Source: Akkermansia sp.
GTDB taxonomy: Bacteria > Verrucomicrobiota > Verrucomicrobiia > Verrucomicrobiales > Akkermansiaceae
Assembly: GCA_020047775.1 (NCBI GenBank)
Contig: JAIFNK010000133.1
Coordinates: 1-11,903 of the forward strand
Reading direction: 5' to 3'
Length of the DNA stretch: 11,903 nucleotides
Shown here one piece after another: positions 1 to 6,634 of this stretch. The notes beneath the pieces are model-generated. The model ran no database searches and had not been told where the DNA came from. It worked only from the letters and a program-made list of their open reading frames with translations. Every line of letters starts with the position of its first letter. The first letter of the stretch is position 1. The translations under genes and the position numbers were made by a program.

Positions 1-1
1 G

Positions 2-82
2 GTGGAAGACCGGAACACGTTTGTGCTACGCCGCATCAAGCCGAAAAAGCCCGTGGTTAAAGGGGAAAAGCCCTTAACTTGA
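2..82 (+). CDS. C-terminal end of an unidentified gene (partial)
   Basis: The frame is open from the window edge to a TGA at 80-82 and gives 26 residues. They are basic and rich in Lys, Pro and Val (ending KPVVKGEKPLT), which is plausible as a charged protein tail. The other two forward frames give less protein-like text. Too little is present to name a family. The stop lies immediately before the truncated DJ-1-like remnant in the same frame, so the junction at about 82 may be a deletion scar rather than a normal gene border. Confidence 0.3.
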   Translation: MEDRNTFVLRRIKPKKPVVKGEKPLT

Positions 83-665
83 CGCGCATGGGCGGCGGGG
101 TTCACCATCGACTATGTCAGCCCCAAGGGCGGCAAGGCCCCCATCGATGGAAATGACATGAGCGACCCGATCAACAAGGCGTTCATGGGGAATCCCGCCA
201 ACGTCAAAGCCATCGAAAACACGCTGCGCCCCGAGGAGGTGAAGCCGGACATTTACTCCGCCATCTTCTACGCCGGTGGCCACGGCACCATGTGGGACTT
301 CGCGGACAACGTGGAACTCGCCCGCATCGGCGCTGCCATCTATGACCGCGGCGGAGTCGTCGGCGCGGTCTGCCACGGCCCGGCCGGATTGGTGAATCTC
401 AAGCTGGCCGACGGCAGCTATCTGGTGGCTGGCAAGAAGGTCGCGGCCTTCACCAACGAGGAGGAACGCGCAGTGGAACTGGACAAGGTGGTGCCGTTCC
501 TACTCCAGGACAAGCTCACCGAACGCGGCGCGAAACACCAGCCCGCCCCCGAAATTCGAGGCCAAGGTGGTCGTGGACGGGCGTCTCGTCACTGGCCAGA
601 ATCCGGCCTCCGCCACCGGCGTGGGTGAGGAAATTGCCAAATTGTTAGCCGTTCCCGCCAAGTAA
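83..665 (+). pseudogene. Decayed DJ-1/PfpI (Hsp31-like) family gene, N-terminally truncated and frameshifted
   Basis: Frame 2 from base 83 reads as an Hsp31-like class I glutamine-amidotransferase-fold protein, a family of glyoxalase III/chaperone-type enzymes. The visible landmarks are VSPKGGKAPID, YAGGHGTMWDF, the nucleophile elbow AVCHGPAGLVN with the Cys-His pair, and FTNEEE. Two lesions are visible. First, the N-terminal 35-40 residues of the family, which carry the conserved active-site Glu, are absent: a TGA sits at 80-82 in the same frame and no family N-terminus appears in any frame upstream. Second, a run of five C at about 547-551 shifts the frame. With one C removed the text continues as KFEAKVVVDGRLVTGQNPASA and ends at the TAA at 663-665. 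The unrepaired frame instead runs to 628 as unrelated residues. An internal ATG at 158 could start a shorter product, but it would lack part of the Rossmann-like fold. The C-run indel alone could be a sequencing error; the missing N-terminus could not. Confidence 0.8.
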
Positions 666-682
666 GCGGGCGGTGCTTTTTT
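655..682 (+). terminator. Possible rho-independent terminator after the DJ-1-like remnant
   Basis: CCGCC at 655-659 can pair with GGCGG at 669-673 around a 9-base loop, and a run of six T follows at 677-682 after three spacer bases. An alternative register pairs CCCGC 654-658 with GCGGG 666-670. The T-run lies on the plus strand, so it would stop transcription of the remnant. It overlaps the stop codon of the convergent exporter gene by two bases. The stem is short and the three-base spacer before the T-run is not ideal. Confidence 0.45.
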
Positions 683-1418
683 ATTTCGTGAAAATCAACT
701 TCACGCCCGCGATCAGCAGCACCACCGCCAGCAGACGTTTGATCAGCGCATGATCGAAACGCCGGCTGCCATAATACGAACCCGCCGTGCCACCGGCGAT
801 CGCCGCCACCGCCAGTGCGATGGCGAACGCCGGTAACCGCTGCGTGTTGCTCAGATTTCCCAACAGCCCTGAAGCCGAGTTCACCAGAATGAACAGCGCT
901 GACACCGCCGCCGCGTTTTTCGTTTTCGCCCAGCGCATGAAAATCAACAGCGGTGTTAGGAATATTCCGCCGCCGGTGCCTGTCAGGCCGGCCAGCAGGC
1001 CCAAGCCCGCGCCAAGGGAAATCGCTGCCGCACGCGACGGCTCGCGTGCCACCGAATCATCGGCCGGCCGCCAGAAAAACCGCGCCGCCGAGAATAACAG
1101 CACCACTCCCACCAGCACCTTGAAGACATGCGTCGGTAGATTCAGATAGCCGCCAAGAAACGCCATGGGCACCGCTAACAGCGCAAAGGGCCAGAACAGC
1201 GACCATGAAAAATATCCGGCCCGCCAGAATTGCCAGGTGCCGATGCCCGCCACCAGGATGTTCAGCACCAGTGCCGTCGGTTTGATGTCCGCAGTCGCGA
1301 GGCTGAAAAGCGTCATCACCGCGATGTAACCGGACGCCCCCGCATGGCCGACGCAGGAATAGAGAAACGCCACCACCAGGATTGCCAGGGTGAGGAAAGG
1401 GAGGTGCTCGGGTGACAT
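681..1418 (-). CDS. TauE/SafE (TSUP) family membrane exporter
   Basis: This 245-aa protein belongs to the TSUP permease family, whose characterised members move sulfite, sulfoacetate or other small organosulfur and organic anions across the inner membrane. The evidence is a nearly continuous series of hydrophobic segments (about 7-8 helices) and the internal duplication typical of the family: a glycine-rich VGHAGASGYIAVM motif at about residues 23-35 is matched in the second half by TGTGGGIFLTPLL at about 146-158. Length fits the usual 240-270. The ATG at 1418 is preceded by TCCTCATCCG, with no Shine-Dalgarno, and a strong hairpin lies about 10 bases upstream in the leader. No sulfur-metabolism gene is adjacent, so the substrate cannot be inferred. 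The gene converges with the DJ-1-like remnant and appears to be its own transcription unit. Confidence 0.85.
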   Translation of the reverse strand: MSPEHLPFLTLAILVVAFLYSCVGHAGASGYIAVMTLFSLATADIKPTALVLNILVAGIGTWQFWRAGYFSWSLFWPFALLAVPMAFLGGYLNLPTHVFKVLVGVVLLFSAARFFWRPADDSVAREPSRAAAISLGAGLGLLAGLTGTGGGIFLTPLLIFMRWAKTKNAAAVSALFILVNSASGLLGNLSNTQRLPAFAIALAVAAIAGGTAGSYYGSRRFDHALIKRLLAVVLLIAGVKLIFTK

Positions 1419-1425
1419 CGGATGA

Positions 1426-1450
1426 GGAGTGGCGACAATCCTGTCGCCAC
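1426..1450 (+). repeat. REP-like hairpin element A
   Basis: Read on the plus strand: GGAG (1426-1429), stem TGGCGACA (1430-1437), loop ATCC (1438-1441), stem TGTCGCCA (1442-1449). The flanking G1429 and C1450 extend the stem to a perfect 9 bp. It has the same layout as element B at 1635-1658 in the opposite orientation, although most stem bases differ. There is no T-tract, so it is not a classical terminator. A tetranucleotide at the foot of a short hairpin is the hallmark of REP elements mobilised by RAYT (IS200-like) transposases. Here the tetranucleotide would be GGAG rather than the well-known GTAG. It also lies 11-33 bases upstream of the exporter start codon, so it would be in that gene's leader RNA. 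Confidence 0.6.
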
Positions 1451-1634
1451 AAAGGATCGGTTCGTAACAGGAAAAAAATGCACCATCATCACGAAAACAA
1501 AATGCCGTTTACGAACTTCGCCACGTGTTCGGGGCATTTCGAGTGTTTTGGCGAGATCGCGATCAACTGTCGTGGATGAGGATGGAAAGTCTTTGAGAAG
1601 AGCTTCGCGCGCTTCAAAGGCCTCTCATCCGCCA

Positions 1635-1658
1635 GCACCACAGGAGTGTGGTGCCTCC
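1635..1658 (-). repeat. REP-like hairpin element B
   Basis: Read on the minus strand: GGAG (1658-1655), stem GCACCACA (1654-1647), loop CTCC (1646-1643), stem TGTGGTGC (1642-1635), a perfect 8-bp stem. Element A has the same order and spacing (GGAG, 8-bp stem ending in ACA, NTCC loop, TGT), in inverted orientation, and its outer five stem bases are changed in a pairing-preserving way. B lies 14 bases beyond the MerR-like stop codon. It could act as a 3' RNA stabiliser or weak terminator for that operon, but no T-tract follows. Confidence 0.6.
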
Positions 1659-1671
1659 TTGGCGCATCTCC

Positions 1672-1956
1672 TCAGCGCTTCGTGCGGAGTTCCTGTTGCA
1701 GTCGCTCCACTTGGTCCAGCAGGTCGAGGATGAGCTTGAGCCCGGATAGATTCGCCTCGCAGGTGCTGCGCAGGTAGTCGATGCGGCGGAGCGTGTGCAC
1801 GGCTTCGTCGTCGAAGGCGGCTGGCTGGAGCAGGCCGTGTTCCTGATAGTGCAGGATGGTTTGCGAGGAGACGCCGGTGATTTCGGCGACCGTTTCGAGG
1901 GTGTAGGTCGCCTGCTCGTCGGGGTCATAGAGCGGCGGGTCGTTCCCGGGGTTCAT
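1672..1956 (-). CDS. MerR/CbpM-like chaperone modulator
   Basis: This 94-aa protein has one MerR-type winged helix-turn-helix at about residues 18-43 ([20 protein letters not shown], then QEHGLL), followed by an amphipathic helical tail ([19 protein letters not shown], about 72-90) suited to a short coiled coil. It lacks the effector-binding domain of full MerR regulators. Such short proteins encoded beside a DnaJ/CbpA gene are usually CbpM-like modulators that bind the J-domain protein, or HspR-like repressors. The sequence does not decide between these. Its ATG overlaps the DnaJ stop codon (ATGA, 1953-1956), indicating translational coupling. It is the last gene of the probable operon, and REP-like element B follows 14 bases downstream. 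Confidence 0.8.
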   Translation of the reverse strand: MNPGNDPPLYDPDEQATYTLETVAEITGVSSQTILHYQEHGLLQPAAFDDEAVHTLRRIDYLRSTCEANLSGLKLILDLLDQVERLQQELRTKR

Positions 1957-2912
1957 GGGGGTGGGTTGGTCCGAGGGTTGAATTTCGAGACGCTGCGGAG
2001 TTTCTCCCAGAGGGCGGTTTCCTCCGCAGTGTGCTTGGTGGGGAGGTGGATGGTGAGGGTGGCGTGGAAGTCGCCGCGCTCGCCGGTTTTCCCCTTGGGC
2101 AGGCCGCGGCCGCGGACGCGGAGCTGCTGGCCGTTCTCACTGCCGGCGGGGATGCGGAGTTTGATGTTTCCATCGAGCGTCGGCACGGTGAGTTCGGTGC
2201 CGAGCACGGCTTCCCACGGGGCGAGATCGAGGTCGTAATAAAGATCGGAGCCTTCGGTGTGGAAATCCGGATGGGCGGCGTGGCGGACTCGCAGATAGAG
2301 ATCGCCGGCGGGTGCGCCGCCGCTGCCGGGCTCGCCTTGGCCGGGGACGCGGATGCGTTTTCCGGAGATGACACCGGCGGGAATGCGGACTTGGAAGGTG
2401 TGGGTCTCGACCTGGCCGGTGCGCGGGTTGGTCATTTGCAGCGAGATCGGGCGGATGTCGCCGTTCATGATTTCTTCGAGCGTGACGAGGATGTCGCCCT
2501 CCACGTCGTTGCCCTTGCGCTCGCGGGCGGCGGCGGGGCCTTGGCCGCTTTCCGGGAATCCATAACGGCTGCCACCGCTGAAGAACTGCTCGAAAAAGTC
2601 GCTGAAGCCGGTGCCCCCGAAGTTGAACTCGCGACCACCGCCGGACGGTGCGGCACGGCGACCGCCGAAGCCGGCTTGCGGGTTGTCCCAGTCGGCTCCG
2701 AGCTGGTCGTATTTTTTCCGCTTCTCGGGATCGCTCAGGACTTCGTTGGCTTCATTGATCTCTTTGAATTTTTCCTCGGCGGCCTTTTTGTCCTTGGCGA
2801 CGTCCGGATGGTGTTTGCGGGCCATTTTGCGGAACGCCTTCTTGATGTCGGCGGAACTGGCGTCGCGCGGGACTCCGAGGATTTCGTAGTAGTCTTTGAA
2901 TGCGGCGGACAT
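1953..2912 (-). CDS. CbpA-like DnaJ family co-chaperone (no zinc finger)
   Basis: This 319-aa type II (CbpA-like) J-domain protein would stimulate an Hsp70 (DnaK) ATPase and deliver clients in the cytoplasm. The J domain spans about residues 6-72 with the HPD motif at 35-37 ([10 protein letters not shown]). A Gly/Phe-rich linker follows at about 78-120, then two beta-rich C-terminal substrate-binding domains (about 135-300). The CxxCxGxG zinc-finger repeats of classical DnaJ are absent, and the length is close to E. coli CbpA (306 aa). The frame is open upstream to 3026, but those residues overlap the lipoprotein gene and are not family-like. The ATG at 2912 places DYYEILGV at the usual position and is preferred although no Shine-Dalgarno is visible. 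It lies 41 bases after the lipoprotein stop and overlaps the MerR/CbpM-like gene by ATGA. Confidence 0.93.
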   Translation of the reverse strand: MSAAFKDYYEILGVPRDASSADIKKAFRKMARKHHPDVAKDKKAAEEKFKEINEANEVLSDPEKRKKYDQLGADWDNPQAGFGGRRAAPSGGGREFNFGGTGFSDFFEQFFSGGSRYGFPESGQGPAAARERKGNDVEGDILVTLEEIMNGDIRPISLQMTNPRTGQVETHTFQVRIPAGVISGKRIRVPGQGEPGSGGAPAGDLYLRVRHAAHPDFHTEGSDLYYDLDLAPWEAVLGTELTVPTLDGNIKLRIPAGSENGQQLRVRGRGLPKGKTGERGDFHATLTIHLPTKHTAEETALWEKLRSVSKFNPRTNPPP

Positions 2913-2953
2913 GACGGTATGGCTCGCATTTAAGACGGAAATGAAGCGGGTGT

Positions 2954-3679
2954 CTAGGCAGCGGACGGCTTCGGGCGGATTAATTTCCTGGCGACCAGGA
3001 CAGCGATGAGAGCGACGACGCTCCAACCGCTGGCGACGGCCCAGCGGGGGACGGGGATGGGCGCGGTGAAGCGGGTGGTGACCGGGCCCCGGATGGCTTG
3101 GGCGAGGGGGAAATCCCAGACCAGGGTGCGGCCGGAGTTCTCGGTGCGGGTGGCGTTGGACGAGGTCGCAGCCGCCGGCAGGTGGATGATGTAGGTGAGC
3201 AGCCGGTCCTTGAATTGCGAGACGGGCATGAAGGAGGATCCCGGCAACGCGTCGCCCGCCTTGATGGTGCGGGCGAAATCCACGGACAGGCCTTGCACCG
3301 CGACTTTGAAATCACCGGTTAGCCCGGTGGCGGAGGAGGGGAGTTGGTGCAGGGCGTCACCCTGGGAAATCTCTTTGAGGGCGAGGGCGGAGTCGAAGGA
3401 AGTGCGCACCCGGATTTTCATGCGGTCTCCCTCGGTGGTCACTTCGCAGGAGGAGGTGGAGATTCCCGGAGTGCTTTTCAGGAATCCTTCAATCATGCGG
3501 CGGACTCCGGTTTCACCGCCCTGGAATCGTGCTGCGGCGGCGGGCAGGGAATAGGCGACATCCGCCCGGCCGCTGCCGTCCGCGTTCACCCAGATTTCCT
3601 CGCGGCCGTCGATGCACGATGCTAACAAACCGGCGGCGGCGCAGGCGAGCAGACGGAGGATGGACCGTGGGAAATCCAT
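2954..3679 (-). CDS. Predicted lipoprotein with C-terminal membrane anchor, unknown function
   Basis: This is a 241-aa exported protein I cannot name. The N-terminus is a lipoprotein signal peptide ([22 protein letters not shown]) with lipobox LASC, so Cys22 should be lipidated. The next residues ([20 protein letters not shown]) resemble the start of LppM/DUF3153-type beta domains, which pair a first-strand Cys with an NxDGSG turn; this is a weak resemblance. A hydrophobic helix near the C-terminus (about 213-232, [18 protein letters not shown]) followed by basic residues predicts a second anchor with the tail in the cytoplasm. The ATG at 3679 was chosen over the longer open frame (to 3784) because it starts the signal peptide and lies one base after the dehydrogenase stop. 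Its place between that gene and dnaJ suggests co-expression, possibly in envelope maintenance. Confidence 0.8.
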   Translation of the reverse strand: MDFPRSILRLLACAAAGLLASCIDGREEIWVNADGSGRADVAYSLPAAAARFQGGETGVRRMIEGFLKSTPGISTSSCEVTTEGDRMKIRVRTSFDSALALKEISQGDALHQLPSSATGLTGDFKVAVQGLSVDFARTIKAGDALPGSSFMPVSQFKDRLLTYIIHLPAAATSSNATRTENSGRTLVWDFPLAQAIRGPVTTRFTAPIPVPRWAVASGWSVVALIAVLVARKLIRPKPSAA

Positions 3680-3680
3680 T

Positions 3681-4385
3681 TCACATTTGCTGGTCGGCGC
3701 TGCGCATGAGGATGTCGCCCACCTCGACGTGGGCGGGCGCCTCAAGGATTGTGAGGATGGCCCAGGCGACGTCGCGGGCTTCAAGCATCTTCATGGCGGC
3801 GCGGGTCTGGACGAGGGATTGCTCGCGGCCGCGGAAGTAGGAGTCGAGCAGCGGCGTATCGACGAAGCCCGGGGACACGCAGGCGACCTGGATACGCGAC
3901 TTCACGGACTTGAGCTCGGCGCGCAGCGCGTCGGTGATGGCTCTAACCGCGAACTTGGTGGGCGCGTAGAATCCGCCGGACGGCGGCACGCGGTGGCCGC
4001 TCATGGAGGAGACATTGACGATGCGGCCGCCGTGGTTAGGGAAGTGTTTGAGGGAAAGCTGGCAGCAGAGGGTGAGTGCCATCACGTTGACCCGCCACAT
4101 TTCCTCCCAGTCGGCCGGGTTGCCGTCGATGATGCGCGAGAGGTAGGCCACGCCCGCGCAGTTGACGAGGCCGTCGATTTTTCCGAGTCCTTGGAAGATG
4201 GAGGAAACCTGCTCGCGCTGGGTGAGATCCGCGATGATGGGCGAGATGTAATCCGGGAGTTCCGCGGGTCGGCGGGTGACGCCGAGCACATTGGCACCCC
4301 GGTCGTAGAGGAGTTCGCAAAGCGCCTGGCCGATGCCACTGGACGCGCCGGTGACGAGCAGGGTTTTACCATGCAGGGATGTCAT
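3681..4385 (-). CDS. Short-chain dehydrogenase/reductase (SDR)
   Basis: This 234-aa classical SDR is an NAD(P)-dependent oxidoreductase acting on an alcohol or carbonyl substrate that cannot be deduced. The Rossmann nucleotide site TGASSGIG lies at about residues 12-19. The NNAG motif appears as NCAG (about 94-97), the structural Asn is in WRVNVMAL, the catalytic Ser in IVNVSSMSG, and the YxxxK pair in FYAPTK. PGFVDTPL follows as expected. The length is at the short end of the family. The start ATG (4385) overlaps the TGA of the upstream membrane/peroxiredoxin-like gene (ATGA), and the stop is one base before the lipoprotein ATG, so it sits firmly inside the operon. Confidence 0.92.
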   Translation of the reverse strand: MTSLHGKTLLVTGASSGIGQALCELLYDRGANVLGVTRRPAELPDYISPIIADLTQREQVSSIFQGLGKIDGLVNCAGVAYLSRIIDGNPADWEEMWRVNVMALTLCCQLSLKHFPNHGGRIVNVSSMSGHRVPPSGGFYAPTKFAVRAITDALRAELKSVKSRIQVACVSPGFVDTPLLDSYFRGREQSLVQTRAAMKMLEARDVAWAILTILEAPAHVEVGDILMRSADQQM

Positions 4386-5362
4386 GCGGATACCGTGTCA
4401 GGTCCGGCGGGCAAGGGCAATGCTTGGAAAAGTCCGGGCAGGTCGGGCAAGTCGGAGGCGGAGTGGGCGGGCTGCGAGCAGATGATTTTCCCGTCGAGAA
4501 ACAGGAAGGCTCCGGGCATCTGCATGCCGTCTCCGGCGAGGTGACCGAGGCCGCAGCCTTTGAAAATGGAAACCGCGCCGCGCCACCAGACGTGCGGGCC
4601 GAAGAGTTCGAGGAAACCGCCCTTGCCAAGGCCGAAGGCGCGGTAGAGCTCGCAGCGCGGATCGGCGATGCGGGTGACGCCGCTGCGCTCGCCGAGATAC
4701 TCGGTTTCCTTGCCGCTCTGGAGCATGTGGACCAGGACGAGCTCGGCGCCATGGGCGTTTGATTCCTTTTGAATTCCTTCCAATCCGCGCAGGATCTGGC
4801 GGGTGAAGGTGCAGCCGAAGTGGCGGAGGAAGACCAATGCTAGCAGGTGGGATTGCGAGGCTTCTGCCAGGGATTTTCCGTTGGAGAGCGAGTAGCTGGC
4901 GGCCGCCTCGGCGATGCTCAGCGGTTCCGAACGGCTCGGCGGCACTCCGGCGTGAGCGCGCAGGCTGGCCCACAGGATCATGGCAAAGGGAAACCACCAG
5001 ATGAGGTCGTTCGCGATCAGGAGACCGATCGAATTGAAGGGAACTTCCCCTTCATAAATTGCGAAGCCGAATCCGAAACCCGCGAGCGTGAACTTGATCA
5101 GGCCGACCAGCACGGTCATCCAGTTGGCAATGGGATTGCGGGCGGCGAGCAACAGGAAAACCCCGAGAATGCCGGTGATCGCGGCGATCAATTGCCAGAG
5201 CATCGGGTGGTTCGGTCGTTCGAAGCCATTCCAGTCGAACCAAAGATTCGGCCAGCAGACGGCCCACGCCGCGAACAAAGCATGATAAGTGCCAGCGACC
5301 CTGAGGACGGTCCGCATCCAGGACGGGGTCTCGCAGCGGCCACTTTTACAATCGAAAGACAT
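4382..5362 (-). CDS. Four-helix membrane domain fused to a peroxiredoxin-like (AhpC/TSA_2, PRXL2-type) domain
   Basis: This 326-aa protein has two parts. Residues about 20-135 form four hydrophobic helices (about 22-40, 53-74, 81-102, 110-133) of no family I can name. Residues about 172-315 look like the thioredoxin-fold AhpC/TSA_2 (PRXL2/SelL-like) family: LLALVFLRHFGCTFTRQ with the candidate redox Cys184, then AELVLVHM, and GDGMQMPGAFLFLDGKII near the end. Many relatives have CxxC at this site; here it is CTFT, so the second Cys is missing and a one-Cys mechanism or a partner thiol would be needed. No Met codon lies between the two parts, so this is a true fusion. The ATG at 5362 is used, but that at 5317 is possible; neither has a Shine-Dalgarno. 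The TGA overlaps the SDR start. It probably acts in thiol redox chemistry at the inner membrane. Confidence 0.75.
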   Translation of the reverse strand: MSFDCKSGRCETPSWMRTVLRVAGTYHALFAAWAVCWPNLWFDWNGFERPNHPMLWQLIAAITGILGVFLLLAARNPIANWMTVLVGLIKFTLAGFGFGFAIYEGEVPFNSIGLLIANDLIWWFPFAMILWASLRAHAGVPPSRSEPLSIAEAAASYSLSNGKSLAEASQSHLLALVFLRHFGCTFTRQILRGLEGIQKESNAHGAELVLVHMLQSGKETEYLGERSGVTRIADPRCELYRAFGLGKGGFLELFGPHVWWRGAVSIFKGCGLGHLAGDGMQMPGAFLFLDGKIICSQPAHSASDLPDLPGLFQALPLPAGPDTVSA

Positions 5363-5404
5363 GGCCGATGTTAAACGGCATTTCGGGACGCGCAATCGGC
5401 GGTT

Positions 5405-6541
5405 TTACGCCTGTTTCAGGCCGCCGATGAAGGCGGTGAAAAAGCGGGCGCCGTGCTCAAGCGCGGAAATTTCGATGAACTCGTCCACGGTGTGCGCCTG
5501 GTCGATGGAGCCCGGCCCGATGCAGATGCCCGGGATTCCGCCGCTTGATAGATGGGCGGCATCGGAAAACCACGGCGCACCCGCCAGGCCGGTGCGTGGG
5601 TCCGTGGCGAGCAGCAGTTGGATCATCGGGTGATCCGCCGCGGTCTCCATCGGCGGGTTTTCGTGGGGGTTCACGATCTCGACTGGCAGCTCGTGGAATT
5701 CGAGGGTGTCCTTGAGCAACTGGAGCGCGCCGCCCGCCGCCGCCAGCGCCGGAGTGATGCGGATGTCGATTTCCGCCTCGGCGAGGTCCGGCACGATGTT
5801 AGGCCGGGCGCCGCCGCGGATCATGCCGACATTCATCGTCGAGCGACCGAGCACGGGATGGAGGTAGGTGGCGAGTTGGGCGCCGAGGTGGTGGTCGAGT
5901 TGGTCGAGCGCGCGGGCGAGTTTGAGAATAGCATTCTCACCGCGCTCCGGCAGCGAGCTGTGCGCGGCCTTGCCCGTGGCCCGCAGGGTGGCCCACAGCG
6001 AGCCCTTGGTGACGTGAACGACTTGCATCGACGTCGGCTCGGCGACGAGCGCGAAGGTGTAATCCCGGCCGTGGCGTTTCACGAAATCCTTCGATCCCCA
6101 CTGGCCGGATTCCTCGCCCATGAAGGCCACGAAATCGACGGCCACCGGCAGGTCAGCGAGTGCGTCCCGGTGTTCGTGGAGCGCCCACAGCATGGCGGCC
6201 ATCGGGCCTTTTGTATCGCAGGCACCGCGGCCCCACAGCTTCCCGTCGCGGATCTCGCCGCCGAAGGGGTCCACGGTCATGCCGCCGACGCCGACGGTGT
6301 CGAGGTGCGGTCCTAACAAAATCCGCGGCCTGCCGTCGAGCGGTGCGAAGCGGGCGATGAGGTTCGGCCGGCCGGGTTTGATTTCCTCGAGGGAAACCTC
6401 CGCGCCGATGGATTCCAGCCAGCCGGAGAGGAAGACCGCGAGCGTTTCCTCGCCGGTGTGATCGGTGCCCGGTGCGTTGTCGGGATTGACCGAAGGGATG
6501 CGGACGAGTTGCTGGAGAAGGGAAACGACGTCTTGGCTCAT
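5405..6541 (-). CDS. M20 family metallopeptidase/deacylase (ArgE/DapE/ACY1/CPG2 type)
   Basis: This 378-aa zinc-dependent amidohydrolase of the M20 family removes acyl groups or C-terminal residues from amino-acid derivatives in the cytoplasm. All expected active-site elements are visible: the metal-binding HLD at residues 79-81 with catalytic Asp81, bridging Asp109 in GRGACDTKGP, catalytic Glu143 with Glu144 in FMGEESG, Glu168 in VAEPTS, and His350 in SIDQAHTVDE. The lid/dimerisation domain lies between about 178 and 290 and includes GKAAHSS. Length is typical. Acetylornithine deacetylase or succinyl-diaminopimelate desuccinylase are possible, but no arginine or lysine biosynthesis genes are adjacent, so the substrate stays open. 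It is the first gene of the minus-strand block, with 42 bases to the next start, so it may head the operon or be a separate unit. Confidence 0.9.
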   Translation of the reverse strand: MSQDVVSLLQQLVRIPSVNPDNAPGTDHTGEETLAVFLSGWLESIGAEVSLEEIKPGRPNLIARFAPLDGRPRILLGPHLDTVGVGGMTVDPFGGEIRDGKLWGRGACDTKGPMAAMLWALHEHRDALADLPVAVDFVAFMGEESGQWGSKDFVKRHGRDYTFALVAEPTSMQVVHVTKGSLWATLRATGKAAHSSLPERGENAILKLARALDQLDHHLGAQLATYLHPVLGRSTMNVGMIRGGARPNIVPDLAEAEIDIRITPALAAAGGALQLLKDTLEFHELPVEIVNPHENPPMETAADHPMIQLLLATDPRTGLAGAPWFSDAAHLSSGGIPGICIGPGSIDQAHTVDEFIEISALEHGARFFTAFIGGLKQA

Positions 6542-6612
6542 GACAGGAGAATCGCCAGACCCGGCCGCGGGTGCAAGGTCTTAGAATATGCGGCGGTGGA
6601 ATCGCGAACGGG

Positions 6613-6630
6613 GTGCCGGTTGAGCGGCAC
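6613..6630 (-). other. Hairpin just downstream of the XRE regulator gene
   Basis: GTGCCG (6613-6618) and CGGCAC (6625-6630) form a 6-bp stem around a 6-base loop, 4 bases beyond the XRE stop codon. No T-run follows on either strand, so a rho-independent terminator is doubtful. It could still protect the 3' end or separate the regulator from the M20 gene, which starts at 6541. Nothing else is evident in 6542-6634. Confidence 0.3.
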
Positions 6631-6634
6631 TGCG

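Larger units (their letters stand above)
1419..1671. other. Intergenic region with further dyad symmetry
   Basis: This 253-base gap between the exporter start and the MerR-like stop holds no supported gene. Besides the two REP-like hairpins it contains an 8-bp inverted repeat, GTTCGTAA (1460-1467) and TTACGAAC (1509-1516), 41 bases apart, and a perfect 10-bp palindrome GATCGCGATC (1555-1564). The exporter promoter must lie here on the minus strand, but I see no convincing -35/-10 pair. Confidence 0.4.

Noticed and set aside
1635..1658. Hairpin B as a rho-independent terminator
   Set aside because: No T-run follows the stem on either strand, and its design matches element A, which lies in a gene leader.
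2031..2933. 300-aa plus-strand open frame opposite dnaJ
   Set aside because: It is an antisense shadow of a well-conserved J-domain gene, made by high-GC codon bias; its text shows no recognisable motif or signal peptide.
2913..3026. N-terminal extension of the DnaJ frame by 38 residues
   Set aside because: The extension overlaps the lipoprotein gene in another frame and is unlike any J-protein; the ATG at 2912 gives the standard N-terminus.
3680..3784. N-terminal extension of the lipoprotein frame
   Set aside because: It would bury the signal peptide and overlap the SDR coding end; the ATG at 3679 directly precedes the lipoprotein signal.
3612..4544. 310-aa plus-strand open frame opposite the SDR
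   Set aside because: It spans the antisense of three clear genes and is rich in Gly, Ala, Asp and His with no domain, as expected from reverse-complement reading of GC-rich DNA.
5552..6316. 254-aa plus-strand open frame opposite the M20 peptidase
   Set aside because: The opposite strand carries a complete set of M20 active-site motifs; this frame is Arg/Val/Gly-rich shadow sequence.
6538..6555. Third REP-like element near the M20 start (contains CTCCTGT on the minus strand)
   Set aside because: The loop-like CTCC and TGT are present but the flanks do not pair and no GGAG lies at the required distance.
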